Translations under genes and position numbers: made by a program | In this document: piece after piece, positions 1 to 11,799 of the stretch | How positions within the stretch are numbered: position 1 is the first letter of the stretch | Layout of the letters: each line of letters starts with the position of its first letter | Notes under the pieces: generated by a model | Seen by the model: only the letters and a program-made list of their open reading frames with translations | Database searches by the model: none | Told to the model about the DNA's origin: nothing | Assembly: GCA_037043015.1 (NCBI GenBank) | Contig: CM073325.1 | Location: 9,341,001 to 9,405,000, forward strand | DNA from: Bryum argenteum | Lineage: Eukaryota > Streptophyta > Bryopsida > Bryales > Bryaceae | Direction: 5' to 3' | DNA length: 64,000 nt

Positions 1-1
1 C

Positions 2-145
2 ATGGAAGAGTCGGATAATGACGAGGTGAATAAGGATGATCAGATCAAGACTATCGAAGCAACAACAATGAAGTTATTGCCTTCCAAGAAAAGAGCTCAT
101 CTGTCACACGCAAAGGTAGAAGAGACTTTCTTTATTAAGGGTTAA
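2..145 (+). CDS. 3' end or internal exon of an unrecognised gene, truncated by the window edge
   Basis: The first bases are open in one frame from an ATG at 2 to a TAA at 143. The encoded stretch is acidic and then lysine-rich, with no motif I recognise. An AAAG followed by GTAGAAG at 112-120 could be a splice donor, in which case the reading frame would leave here rather than stop. The gene must extend to the left of the window or have its first coding exon here. I cannot assign a function. Confidence 0.3.
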   Translation: MEESDNDEVNKDDQIKTIEATTMKLLPSKKRAHLSHAKVEETFFIKG

Positions 146-684
146 ATAAATAATCGAAGTTTTCTAATAATTTAAAGCGATGATACTTGAAGTTGGCTTA
201 GAGTATGGAAAAGTATGATACATTTTATTCATGGATTGAGATTTTATTTCATTGAAATGTAATATCACTATTGTTTAGTTTGTAATTACTGCTTGCATTG
301 GAAAGTCAAAGCAAATTAATATCTCAGTATTCTACAAAATGCTCATGTGTTATATTCTTGTATTCCAATGAATTAAAAAAATTAAATAAAAAGAATCGGC
401 TCAATTAGAAGATATTCCATTAATGCACTTACGTACTCATCCACTTTCCTAAGCACCTCCCAAACCCCATCCACCAATCATACTTTCTCAATAAACCTAA
501 TTTTCATATTAGATCTAGGATTGGCGGCTTGGCGGCTTTAGGGTTTAGGAATTTAGGGTTTAGGGATCAAAGGTGAGGTGAAGCTTGTTCACTTCTTGGT
601 TATCTTGTTTTGAGTTTTGAGTTTTGAGTTTTGAGTTTTGAGTTTTGAGATTTGAGTGTGTGCTTATTGAAGGAGAGGAAAGAG
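146..684. other. AT-rich spacer and 5' flank with telomere-type boxes
   Basis: No gene is visible. At about 533-566 several TTTAGGG-type units occur, resembling the telo-boxes found near plant transcription starts. At about 609-652 GTTTTGA units repeat in tandem directly upstream of the first ATG of the next gene, which suggests this is its promoter and leader. Confidence 0.4.
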
Positions 685-3600
685 ATGGAAGGTGAAGATA
701 GCGTGGTTATGGCAAGCGTGGTTATTACACCGGATGAGACTCAAGAGGAACATGAAGTGGAGAGAGAAGAAGCTGCAACACCCAAGGTTAGTAGTGAACA
801 AATAGCTACTATATGAACAAATTTCTAGTACAAGATGTGAGCTTTTTAAGAATTGTGAGTCGCGAATCTGGAGCCTTTCGTTGACGAAAGCCTCCTTCAA
901 TGTCTTTGGTCGGGCGGGACATCGCCCGGCCGGCGCGGGGCCGTGCGTGGACCGGGGGTAATGGCTAGGCGTGGGTCGAGAAGGGGCTGGCTGGGCGTGG
1001 GTCGGGAGGGGGGCTGGCTAGGCGTGGGCCGGAGGGGGGGCTAGCTGGGCGTGGGCCAAGGGGGGCAGCTTGGCTGGATGTGAGGGAGGCTGGCCTGGCT
1101 GGGTCATGCACGCCTGAGGCCGGTATCTTCTTTGCCATGGCATCTTCTTTGCCGAGCCTGCTAGGGCCCGGACTTGCCCCGCCTCTCACAAACAAATCCC
1201 TCTTTTTTTCTGTTTCTCTTCATTTTTTCTTTACTGTATTTCTTTACTGTATTTCTTTTTGTAATTTCTTTTTGTAATTTCTTTTTGTATTTGCATTTTT
1301 AGGCATTTTTAGGCATACATACACATGTTTTTTTTTTTTTTTCTTTCTTCTGATGTGATATAAATTCTTCCATTTAGTTGTCAAATTTTGTAACATCAAC
1401 ATTGTTTCATTCTTATGCATATGTGCTTTCGTTGACGAAATGCAATACTTTCTGTGTGTTTTGTGGCATTATAATTTGAGGTAAATGAATGTGTAAGTCA
1501 TTGGGTTGGTTGAATTACATGTTGTAGAGCCTTTCGTTAACGAAAGGCTATCTATGTGAGGTTTGTTTAAATTTGGTTTTTGATGAGTTATTTTTTTATG
1601 GAATTTTATTTTACATGTCGTAGAGCCTTTCGTTGACGAAAGCCTCTTCTCATGATTTGATCATTCTAATTTTTGGTACTAATTATCCTTATGTTATGGT
1701 GTTTTGTTATGTTTTGTTAGGATGGAGGTCCAATCCTTCATATACCCGAGTGCCCAGACACAGAAAATGACCCTGATGTGAGTGAGATCGCCCTCCGCAA
1801 TATACAGAAGGTGGATTCGATCAATGTAATCAATCGGTTGCGAATCAAGCCTTCATCTAAATCACGGTTTGTGATTCCATTATGTCGTTTGCGGTGTCTT
1901 CCTCTTGTACGCCCTATCAGCGAAGTTAACGTGCAGCGCTTGGAGAACGATTTCGTTATGGGATATCGAGATGGAGATCGAGTCCTCTATGTATCCATAT
2001 ACAATGGTGGAGATGCTGAGTTGACGGTTACAGAAGAAATTTGTGCATCTTGGAGTGCCCATTGGAAAGCAGCAAACGATGCATTTGAAAACTTTCTAGC
2101 TGCAGATGAAGATCTCAAGGTTTTCAGCAACAAAATGTTTTTTGTGTATGAGGGAAACCATCGACTGTCTGCATGGTTTCGCCACATCAACAAACATCAT
2201 GGGGGCGATCCTGCATGGCATATAAGTGTTGATTGCATCGTTCTAGATGCACGGAAACAAAGTGGCATTCTTCTTAACGCCATGAGCGATATTAATTGGT
2301 ATGATTTTGTACTTGTTTATGTATTATAAATCTAATTGAGTTATCATTCACGTGGTTATTGTTTAATAATTTTTTGTATTGTTTGTGAAGGTCTACTGAA
2401 AACGATCATGTGAAGGCCGACTTAACATCCAGATTACAACGTATTCGTACGTTTGGTAATTTGAAGCTTGAGGATTTTAAAGACCTTATTTCAAAAGAAG
2501 AGTACGCCATTTGTAAAAAAGAAAAAGAAAAAAATCCAACATGGTATCCATTGACAATTGATATTTTTGTTGCATTTCTTTACAAGGTACAATTTCTCCA
2601 TTCATTTCCTCTTTCTTTCATGACTATAGTTGTATTTTTTCATTTTTTGATACTATAAGTCATGTACTACGCTGTTGCAGAGAGAGATTTCTGCAGCTGC
2701 TGATGAAGCTGCTGCAAAGTATCGGGAGAATACACCTGTGAATGAAAGAACAACCCCTGGAGTTTGGACAGCAATGACAGATGCTTCTAAGTTAAAGGTG
2801 AAAAATCTGCGATCAAAAGCTTTTGACAAATACCTAGCGGTGGCTAACAAAGACAACGGAGACGCCTTCTTTGATGAGGTATTTGTTTATTCATTTGCAA
2901 TTCTCTGATTTATATGTACTTGGTTATATATATATATTGTTCTAACTTAGTTTTTTCTAAATGTGTTATTTGTGTAGATAAATTATCATTTTGCACACAT
3001 GACCAATCCGGAAATGACTATTGAGAAGTTACAAAAGATAGTAACCACTCGGGTTGAACCAAAATATAAGACACGATGGTTGAAGTGGTGGAACTCTTCT
3101 AAGGATGCTCGAAGAAGTTTCAAATTTCCTGATACAAAATCTCTTAAGGATACAACTCTTGATACATGGCTTATCAAAGCATCCTTTTGGGCACAAGTGA
3201 GTTTTTATTTAATTTTTATGTTCAATTGTTTTGTCACTTATAATACTTTGGTTTTTAATAAAGTTTTGATTTATTGCGATTGGAAGAGCGATTGTAATCG
3301 GGTTTGTCGAGAAGGAAAAAGTTGTGTTCGTCCCATTCGAAAAGACGTTTCTGGAGGTCTTTTTAGCCCTGCTGAATTTGTTGATCGGTGGCGTATTATT
3401 TTGTGGGACAAAGCTTTTTTGCCATTGATTGCAAAGTTTGCGAAGTCTACAGTTCTTACGACATTTAAGGGTGGAGACATGGCTATCAATCGTGTGATGT
3501 ACCGGTATGATATGGCATCACCTTAAGAAACAATTCATTTTTCTTTTTCTTTACTTTTGAAATTCTAAGTGTTTCATGTCGATATCTTGTCAGGTATTTT

Positions 3601-5639
3601 TATCGTGAAATCGTGACGAAGAATGCTCTTTCAGCAGAATTCGTCCCACCCATTCTTCAAACTTTCTTGGATTCTACATCCGAAGAATTCATGTATACAC
3701 CTTTTCAATCTCGGAAATTTCCTGTTTCTCATCTACGAGCAGGAGGGTGGTATCTTGATTGTGTGGACGGATTTATTCCTCCTGGCGAGGAAAGCCTTGT
3801 TCAATCTCTTGACGAAATTCCGGATCTTCATTTGGAGAACTTGAACACTATTCTATGTGATGTGGAGAATGAAGATTTGGAGGAGCAACCTAAACGAAAA
3901 CGGTCCAAGAAGACAACCAACACATCTCTTGCCGTTGCAACTCGCTCTACAACAAAGGCAACCTCACGAGACTCTCCAGCAAGTGCTACGGTAGGATGCT
4001 CAACAGCTGGTCAATTAGCCATTGTTTCAATGCATTTTTACGACCTACTTTTTAGGCTCTGAGGTATCCAAGCGCAAAGTGACTGTACCCACTACAACTG
4101 TTACTTCTTCTAGTACAATTCGTTCTTCCACTCTTCTTGAAAATGCAAACTTGGAGGAACTTATTGAGTTCAAGCATATGAACGGTGTTCATGATCCTAT
4201 TTACGAGCGCATCCAGAAATTTATATCGGATGTGAGTTACTTATCACCTCTTTCTACTTTATGTATTGCAATCTACATTATTTAGAAATTGTGGCTAATA
4301 ATTGTTGTCTTTTTAGGTTCGTACATCGCGACCTCATGGTACATCAAACATGACCGCAAATCATTCCGGACTTGACCTCATTATAGCGGATGTACCGAAA
4401 AACCCCGATGCCACTTGTGTCAAGCACTCACGGTGCACTGAATGGAACAAGCGCTCGAAGGTTACTTTGAGTACTTATTTTCATTTGCTGCTGCAAACTT
4501 GCCTGACGATGCAATGTTGCTTGTAGTTCATCCAAATGATCCTTCTTTGTTACTTGATTTGCGAAATTGGGCTTATACTTTTGAGTTTGAACTGCTACGC
4601 GATTGGTAGGGTCTAAATAACCTCCATCTTTTTTCTTCGGTTGATCGTTCACAAAAGGTGCAAAATTCATTCCATAAACTTCTATTATTCTTATGTCATT
4701 TTACTTCAATTTTTGTATTTCTAATACTTACAATTTTTGTTTTGTAGACTTTGCGATTTTTCATCAAGGTTTATACTCAAGACTGGTTCCAAAGCCTCTA
4801 TTCAAGAAGCAAGTTCTTGGTCGGACTTGGGATTTTCTCTCAAAAATGATGGCTACCTTCAGAACTTCACAAATTCAAAGTGTCAACTTATGAATGATAC
4901 AATTCCGTGGAGAGGGGCCCGCGAGAAGCATCCTAAGTTCATGCAGATTCTTATTGAGTCTCTTACAAAAGAAGGAGACATTGTTCTTGACTAGCAAACC
5001 AATACAGTAATCGTTTTTTTTTTCCAACTAATAATTTTTATATGTTGATTTTATTGTTTTTGTTTTAGCACTTTAATTTATATCTTGATGTTCATTTTAT
5101 ACAGTGCCTCGGTTTTAGCGTGTCGTGACACTTAATCGTCGTCATATCATTGCTCTGGAGAAAGACATTGAAATCTTCAACGGCCTTCTCAAGGGATTTG
5201 AAAAACAAGAAATCCTCCCCTCTATTTCTATGCCAACACGCCCTTCTTTTCAGGAACCTCCTCCACAAAAGAAGCAGAAGCGTATTGCTCTTTGTGCGTA
5301 AGTTTGATAATCAATGTTAATAATGTTAACTTATTATTTATATGATACATTTTTATTCTTGAACATTAAACTTACACAATATCTTGTATTTTTTGCAGAG
5401 GTTCATCTTTAAGAAAGAAACGGATACTTACAAAGGACATGTTTATTAGTCCTCCAAAAGATTTTTACCTACCTTCTTACGCTGAGAATCTTGCACAAGA
5501 ATTTGTAAACGCACCTTCTCTAGTTCTTTCCTATCGTAAACGTTTCAATCCTATTGTTGAGACGTTTATTGATTTAGAGGTGGAAGAAGATAATAGGAGG
5601 TTTTCAGGAAGTGAAGGTAGTTCTAGTCCAAGTATTTGA
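685..5639 (+). CDS. ParB-like domain / N6-adenine DNA methyltransferase-like fusion gene, 12 exons, C-terminal half broken
   Basis: Exons inferred from GT/AG and phase: 685-786, 1721-2298, 2391-2586, 2681-2878, 2978-3196, 3287-3504, 3594-4009, 4056-4231, 4317-4657, 4748-5006, 5105-5297 and 5399-5639. Exons 1-8 join in one open frame. Exon 2 has a ParB-like region: a long beta-rich stretch ending in YEGNHRLSAW at about 2145-2175, matching the GNHR signature of ParB/sulfiredoxin-fold proteins. Exons 4-6 are rich in basic, tryptophan-containing segments. A lysine-rich linker with KRKRSKK (about 3893-3913) may be a nuclear signal. Exons 9-11 resemble beta-class amino-methyltransferases: DLIIADVP (motif IV-like), WRGAREKHPKF followed by GDIVLD (motif X/I), and SVLACRD then IALEKD (motif II-like). 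In prokaryotes and phages ParB-like and adenine-methylase domains occur together; a split plant gene with this layout is unusual. Family assignment is inference from motifs. Confidence 0.6.
872..1642. repeat. four copies of a CTTTCGTTGACGAAAG palindrome inside intron 1
   Basis: Near-identical palindromes lie at about 875-890, 1426-1440, 1528-1549 and 1627-1642. The third is a perfect 22-bp palindrome with a TTAA centre instead of TTGA. Copies 3 and 4 also share the flank TAGAGCC. The spacing is irregular, so they do not form a tandem array. Each contains TTGAC, the W-box core, but repeated palindromes could equally be ends of small elements or binding sites for a dimeric protein. Confidence 0.7.
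899..1190. repeat. GC-rich island with imperfect GGCTGGCTAGGCGTGGG tandem units in intron 1
   Basis: A sharply GC-rich block interrupts AT-rich intron sequence. Units resembling GGCTGGCTAGGCGTGGGTCGG recur about four times between 960 and 1080. A hairpin-capable GGGCGGG...GCCCGGCC stretch lies at its left edge. The reading frames across it are low-complexity and look accidental. Confidence 0.55.
4317..5297 (+). pseudogene. eroded methyltransferase half of the ParB/methyltransferase gene
   Basis: The splice sites of exons 9-11 remain but the reading frame does not. The frame carrying DLIIADVP runs out around 4435-4510, while a second frame from about 4440 continues the expected alpha/beta domain. 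That frame meets a TAG at about 4606-4608. The next exon changes frame near 4780-4800. The motif GDIVLD is followed at once by TAG (about 4991). Exon 11 has a TAA just after the ACRDT stretch (about 5133). Exon 12 is open again. Two frame changes and three stops make a functional methylase unlikely from this copy unless the assembly is wrong here. Confidence 0.6.
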
Positions 5640-6775
5640 AATGTTTTGGATTTGATTTTGTGATTAGAGAAGCAGGCTACATTCTCAATCACTCTCATGT
5701 TTAGTTTGGTTTTTTGGTATTTAATATTAATTATTCATACTATTAGGTTGATTTGTTATTTTCTTCTGAGTTTAGTAGATCCGTATCAAATATTTTTCTC
5801 CTTTGTATTGGTCTTATTTTTATGAAATATTTTCTTTAACATTGTCATTCACTTGTTAGTTCATGAATTGATTTGCACTTAAATATTTCTGTTTTTCTTG
5901 CATAGAGTGCTGTCAGCCCTAATTTAATTGGCCTTGTCTAATACAACAACAAAATTTTATAATCTTTTTTGAAACCATAATACATAACTTAATCATATGG
6001 TTGTATTATTTGTTATTGTAATAGATGAGTACTAAATAGTAACCAAACCACGGTCTTAGGACACTTTTTTTTCTTTCATGCACAAAATTTCTAACATGAT
6101 TTCCATGGATTTAGGGTACCCATATAAAAATATTCAACTTGTATTTCAAAAAAATTAGTTACAACTTATAAACTTTATGATTTGCCACCCACGGTTATAG
6201 GTCCAATCCACCTTTTATTTCCTAGTAAATATTTGGGTTCATATGCTCGCAAGCTCACAAGCTCACACTCCTAGGCTCACCTACTAGCAACCCTGTAGCC
6301 ACACTATACACAATAAGGGTTCTCCATAACTTTTTACTTTTGATGATAATTTTTAACTAAGCTAACAACTACGTATAGTATATGAAGGGGGCCAAAAACC
6401 TGTGAACAAAATCAGTAAATTCTTTGATCAAAAGTAAAAAGTTGTAGCTATTATATGTCAAATTTTGCGTACAACACTTAATATATATTTTAATACAATG
6501 TGTTTTCTCTTCTTTACGCACGTGAAAATGAAATTTTACTCATCAAAATTCAAAAGTCCTCATCACCAAGTTTCAACTTGAATGATTTAATTTCACCATT
6601 GACCTGTGGAGGACTTTCATTGAGTAAAACATTATTGTAAGTTGCATTGGTGATAGATCAAATGAACACTCTATTCACGCCAACCTCTAAATAAATTGAA
6701 GTTTTTCTTCTTAAGTTGCTGTGAAATTTGAAGGTTGATAAAATGCATAAAAAAAGTGTGAATGGGGGAGCACAT
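5640..6775. other. AT-rich spacer without a visible gene
   Basis: Downstream region of the ParB/methyltransferase-like gene. Several AATAAT/AATAAA-like stretches could serve polyadenylation. I see no credible reading frame. Confidence 0.4.
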
Positions 6776-7045
6776 TTAACCCCTAAACAATCACGGCCAC
6801 CGACTCGGCTTCTACCGTCAAGGCCAATAACAAATTTACTTTCAACTTCAAATGTTATGATCTCACATCTAGTGACGATCCAACGGTTGAAAATTTTCAC
6901 ACTACTACCGATGGTAGTCTACTTCAAGATCCTACGGTTGAAATTATCAAAAATTTCCAAAAATATTGGTTGTAGCCCCATTAGTACATAGTGGTCAATG
7001 TTGGGATTTCAAGCTCCCACAACATCGTGGATCTTTAGGGGTTAA
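6776..7045. mobile_element. MITE-like element with TTAA ends and TTAACCCCTAAA termini
   Basis: TTAACCCCTAAA starts at 6776 and its inverse TTTAGGGGTTAA ends at 7045. The inner flanks are only partly matched. TTAA at both borders followed by CCC is the pattern of piggyBac-type elements. It belongs with the better-preserved pair at 7724-8330. Confidence 0.45.
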
Positions 7046-7075
7046 TCTGAAGCTCTTCAGATTGCATATAACTTC

Positions 7076-7080
<5 letters not shown>

Positions 7081-7116
<36 letters not shown>
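7081..7116. repeat. poly-T tract
   Basis: A run of 36 T. The nearby phrase aaccaattattgtattaataattgc resembles the aagccaattaatgtattaattaatt stretch at 7620-7645, so a dispersed repeat may begin here. No gene is supported between 7046 and 7723; the short frames at 7234-7592 lack recognisable content. Confidence 0.6.
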
Positions 7117-7117
<1 letters not shown>

Positions 7118-7723
7118 AACCAATTATTGTATTAATAATTGCATACCAATACAAGATGAACCAAAGCACGTTATGCCTGGCGAGCATATTTTTGGAATTT
7201 TCCACATCTAAGTACTATCATGAAGAATCCCATCTACCTAGCTCCTAGGTCTGAGATCGATTCTCTAGCCTCCACAAGGCCTGCACTATCTCCTGTCACT
7301 GCTACATGCACCAGCATCCCCTGCAAAAGCATGACAACAGAAAAACCACTCATCCATGAGAAGCTAACGCAGTTTGCGCTACGTCCCAGTTGAGTTACCC
7401 ATAGACTCATCGAACCCCTGCACGAGTAACTAGCAGCCACCGCCTGCCGCGCCTAGCTCCTAGGCTGGAGACGATCCACCTGCGACAAGTAACCCCAACA
7501 TTCGAAGTTACCTCGGCCCGAGTTGCTGCAGGTGGAACTTCTTTAGCTTTTGTGGTGCGGTGAGGAAAACCTTTTTGTAATAAATGGAGCACATATTTTT
7601 TATTTTTTTGTTATTTTTTGAAGCCAATTAATGTATTAATTAATTAAATGGGGGAGCATATTCTTACGTGCTTTTTTTTTTAATTTTTATTTTTTAACAA
7701 TTAATGTACTAATCAATTGCAAG

Positions 7724-8092
7724 TTAACCCTTAAACGCCCATGGGGGCTGAAATGGGCAGCCCAAATTGGATCACAGCATCTTTTGGACTTCGGCATCAT
7801 GAATAGTGCACTTTTTGAACTTGGGCATTGTGAATGAACCAATCAATGATGAGCTTCCAACCTCCTACAAGGTTATGTACCACCCCAACCTACCTACCAT
7901 AATCCTTTCAAAGCACAAAATCACTCATACAAATTGTGATTTGAATTGTCAAATCTCACTTTTTCAATGCATGAGAAGAAGGTGACCAGTTTGACATCAA
8001 AATATAAGTGAAAAGTTGAGTACAGTGAGAGCTACAGGGAAGATTCTGTTGGAATCAAGCCCCTCGGGCTTGCTTGGGCGTTTAAGGGTTAA
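7724..8092. mobile_element. piggyBac-like MITE 1 with perfect 18-bp inverted termini
   Basis: The left end TTAACCCTTAAACGCCCA (7724-7741) is matched exactly in inverse at 8075-8092. The flanking target would be TTAA, and the element proper starts with CCC, as in piggyBac-class ends. The interior has no coding capacity. A GC hairpin (AGCCCCTCGGGCT) lies just inside the right end. Confidence 0.65.
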
Positions 8093-8330
8093 CCCTTAAA
8101 CGTCATATGTTGTCCTGATACCACACCCAAAATCTCTTTTAAACTCCATTTTTAGCATTATGCTATTTTTAATTTGCTTGAGCTCTATTCTAAGAAAGTA
8201 TAGATCTCTTTAAGGTGCTCAATTTGGAATTTTGAAAATTCCATTTGGTATAATGGAGTGTAAGTTATGAGCAAGATTCTCTCCAAAAAAAACCCAGCCC
8301 CTCGGGCTGGGTCTGACGTTTAAGGGTTAA
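8089..8330. mobile_element. piggyBac-like MITE 2 sharing its TTAA with MITE 1
   Basis: The left end TTAACCCTTAAACGTCA (8089-8105) is repeated in inverse at 8314-8330 without mismatch. Its first four bases are the last four of MITE 1, so the two elements abut over a single TTAA. The same AGCCCCTCGGGCT hairpin occurs inside its right end (about 8296-8308), which supports common ancestry. Confidence 0.65.
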
Positions 8331-11300
8331 TACACTTGGTGTGCCAGTTTTCTGGCTACCCCTCATTATACACATGCATGTCCTTGTAGCTTGTAATATT
8401 AATATTTAATGTTTTCGCTTTTTAGAACAACTCTCTTGCTCATGATGGCTCAGCTAGCTACCTTATGATCATTATTTTACTTAGTTGGAGGTTGGTATCA
8501 ACTCTTTTACAAATGATTTCATTGTGGGTCGCTTTGGGTGACCAACCCCCCTTTCAAACACACCCTTTCCTTGATCTTGGAAATAAATTCTTTAGCTCTT
8601 GATGGATACATGAACCCATATGTGGAGAAAATATTTTGGTATTTGAATGTTAAAGAATTTCGAGTGTGTGTTATGAGTTCATTTTTAGGAAAATCAAAGA
8701 TTATTTATTATTTATATTGAAATATTTGAAAATTAGACTATTATGTGAAATTTCTAAAGAAAGGAAGAAAAAAAGAAGAAGAGAAAAGAGAAATGAAAAA
8801 AAAAGAAAAAGAAAAGAAAAAGAAGAAAAAGACAAAAAGACAAAGAAGACAAAGAAGACAAAGAAGACAAAGAAGACAAGAAGACAAAAAAGACAAAAGA
8901 GACAAAAAAGGCAAAAAAGACAAAAAAGAAAGAAAAAGCCCATAACCTTAGAAAGATTCCAAATATTTTCGATGAGTACATAAGAAATAAGAGATAAAGT
9001 ATGGTCCAATCATGAAAGGCTCTATGTTGTTGGACTGCTATACTTTTTTGATGTATTCATTTTAAGTTTTTATTGTGTGCACCTACTTATAATAACAAGC
9101 TACTTGCTAACTCAAGAACAAACTCTTAGAGGCTTGAACATTGGTGAATGTTGTCGTATATATTTAGCAATATATTTCAATAATACTTCTAGACTTCCAT
9201 TATGTTTTTGGTCAAAAATACCAAGTACAATGTAGGGACTTGTGATGTTTGCTTTCTTTTCGTGAATTTCAAATAATATTATATGAAACGTTAGAGAACA
9301 ACATAAGATAAATAAGATAAAACCCTTCTTTGAAACTCACAATTTGGACTACCAAATCTTACATGTAGAAATGACATGTGCTTTTGTTGCATAATCTACA
9401 AGATAAAGTTATAGTTAATGTACTCACAACCATGTTCGTTCTATGACTAATGTCAACATCACATGCTTGGAGAGTTCATAATGTAGATGTTTGGCACTAG
9501 TAATAAATTCTCCTCTCACCTATGATATTGAAAAATTGAAATGTGAGTTCAAGCAAGCTATCGGTACTATCCGGACAACTTAGGAACTTTAGACTATATT
9601 TGGATGTATTAATAAGTAAGATGTAGCTATGAGTTGGCGTGTGAGCACAATCTTACAAAACACACAAAATGTTGGATAAATTTAGAATATTTTGAGTATG
9701 CACATCATGGTTATGTTTCCCGCCAATAGCCTCGCACTCTTGCTTGGATAAATTTAGAATATTTTCATCAGTAAACATCAATAGGCAAGCATTATTTCTG
9801 CATATTTGGTTCACAAAGTGGAAGAACTTCGAAATTTAAGATAAATCTCTTTTTCAGCCGTAATGATGAATGAATTTGTTGTTAATAATATCTAAGCGTG
9901 CACTTTTGAGCAGTTTCAATGTACACCTTTTAACACTTTTTATTGGTGCGCGTAAGAGTTGGAAAGGCTAGTTGAACTTAACACAATCCTAGCACAGTCT
10001 AGAAATATTTGAGTGATTAGTAAGGAAGGGAAAAACTTTTTATACATTATAGACGATAACAAGGGGATTACAATCGTGTTGACAAATTTGAAAATACTCA
10101 ATTTAGTTATGAGTGAGAAGATATGAGCGTTTAAAAAGTAACTGAAAACGGGAATTTTTTGGGAATTTGAGCGCCTGAGCTCATGCAATAAATCTTTGGA
10201 GCTCAACACAACTCTCCACAAGAAAACTTAAGAGTCATAGGAAGTTCGGCATTAGGAGATGATCTTCGTAGTTCCAGAGCAGAAAACTTGTGAAGCAATG
10301 AACCTATGAAACTTGTAAAGTATTGAACTTATGAAACTTAAGAAGAGGTGAACTTGTAAATCCTAAGAATGAGGGAGTACTACATTACTCTATAAACAAG
10401 AATCATACATTATCTAAGAGAAAGAATTAACTTACAGAATCAGAGGAAGCAATCCAAGAGTATGCCATAGGCGCACAACAAGAGGAGGAAGAAAAGAGTA
10501 CGGTACAACAAAGAAGAGGAAGCGGAGGCGACACTAACCTCTTTGAAACCCTACCTCAACATTAATTGTAACTACTGTTGACATTTAGTGTTGTAAGTAA
10601 ATAGTGAATCTAATAATATTCTTCATCTGACACTACTCTATCTATTTAGTGTAGTTATTGTCACTATGTTTTTCATACATGTGGTCTTGTTTTTTTCTTA
10701 TCACCTCCTTTGCAAAAATAAAAAAAAATAAAAAAATATAAAAAAATAAACATATATATCAAGTGTACAACTTATAATGATAGACGTTTCATGCACTTTG
10801 ACAATTAAGATCAAATTTAATGTATTGAAAGAAGTAGAACTTGCAAATGCTTCTTTGCCAACTAAGCAATAAACATTGCTTCTAGAGCATCAATCTCATT
10901 GAATCAAATAAAAAATTGTGAAGTCATCCAAATACCTTATGGATTGGGTACATTGCTTTTAGGTTTTAAAATAAGCGGTTTTAAGTTTTTAGAAGTTAGC
11001 CATTCATTATTTCCTTATTCGTTGATTGGCTCATCGTCTAGAAAATATTGAGTATTGGGTTGAATTTAGTTCTTGAAAAGCTTGTTGGATGTGAGTGGAC
11101 GCCTTGACGTTTAATTTTGACGTTGCACCAAAACTAGTGTTGCCATTTTTAGAAGCTTGTGCTACATTGGATGCAATATAGATTAAATTACGAGACTTAA
11201 TATACACTGTAAGACTTATTTGACTTAAATGGAGCATCTTAATCTTTGGGTCCACAAAATATAACCGATATACCATGTAAATCAATGTAATTAAAGTGTA

Positions 11301-11799
11301 TGTTGGTAGGGTTGATATAATTGTAAGAATTTTTAAAAATTGTCTTTGTATTAAGCAATCAATGAGACTATACATGTAATACTATCAAAAGAGGGCATTG
11401 GAGAAGCTTGATGGACCTTACAATAAGCACATGCAGATTATAAGGTACGAGATTGATGTGTTGCATGAGAATCCAACTAGCGACCCAACGTTGATTTTGA
11501 CCAAACTTACGCACTGGTAATGGATTGTTTGTCTTTTTGTTACTTGCTTGTATTGGCGGTCTAGTTACCGCTTGCCACTTTGTTAGAGAGATCCCAGACG
11601 TGGTCACGACTTACTTGTACAAAAAACTCAATAAGACATTAACGTCAAGCCGCCATCCGATTTCCTTGTCATCGTTCCTTCAGCACCCATCGGAAAGTAT
11701 ACGGGCTCAAATTGCAAAAGGCACTCCATGGCTTGTTCTTGTCTAAACGCGCTTGGTACCATCACCTTTAACATTTTCGTACAAATAGGGGCTTCACCT
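8331..11799. other. AT-rich spacer with a polypurine tract
   Basis: Between 8755 and 8940 the strand is almost entirely purine, with GACAAAGAA-type short repeats; long reading frames there are low-complexity. From 8940 to 11799 I see only AT-rich sequence. A short open stretch at 11395-11520 (+) may be a worn element fragment. No gene is supported. Confidence 0.5.

Noticed and set aside
533..566. Interstitial telomere or chromosome end
   Set aside because: Only a few degenerate TTTAGGG units near a gene start; better read as telo-boxes.
8666..9009. Long overlapping frames on both strands
   Set aside because: They are translations of a polypurine microsatellite (Lys/Arg/Glu or Phe/Leu runs), with no motif and no gene context.
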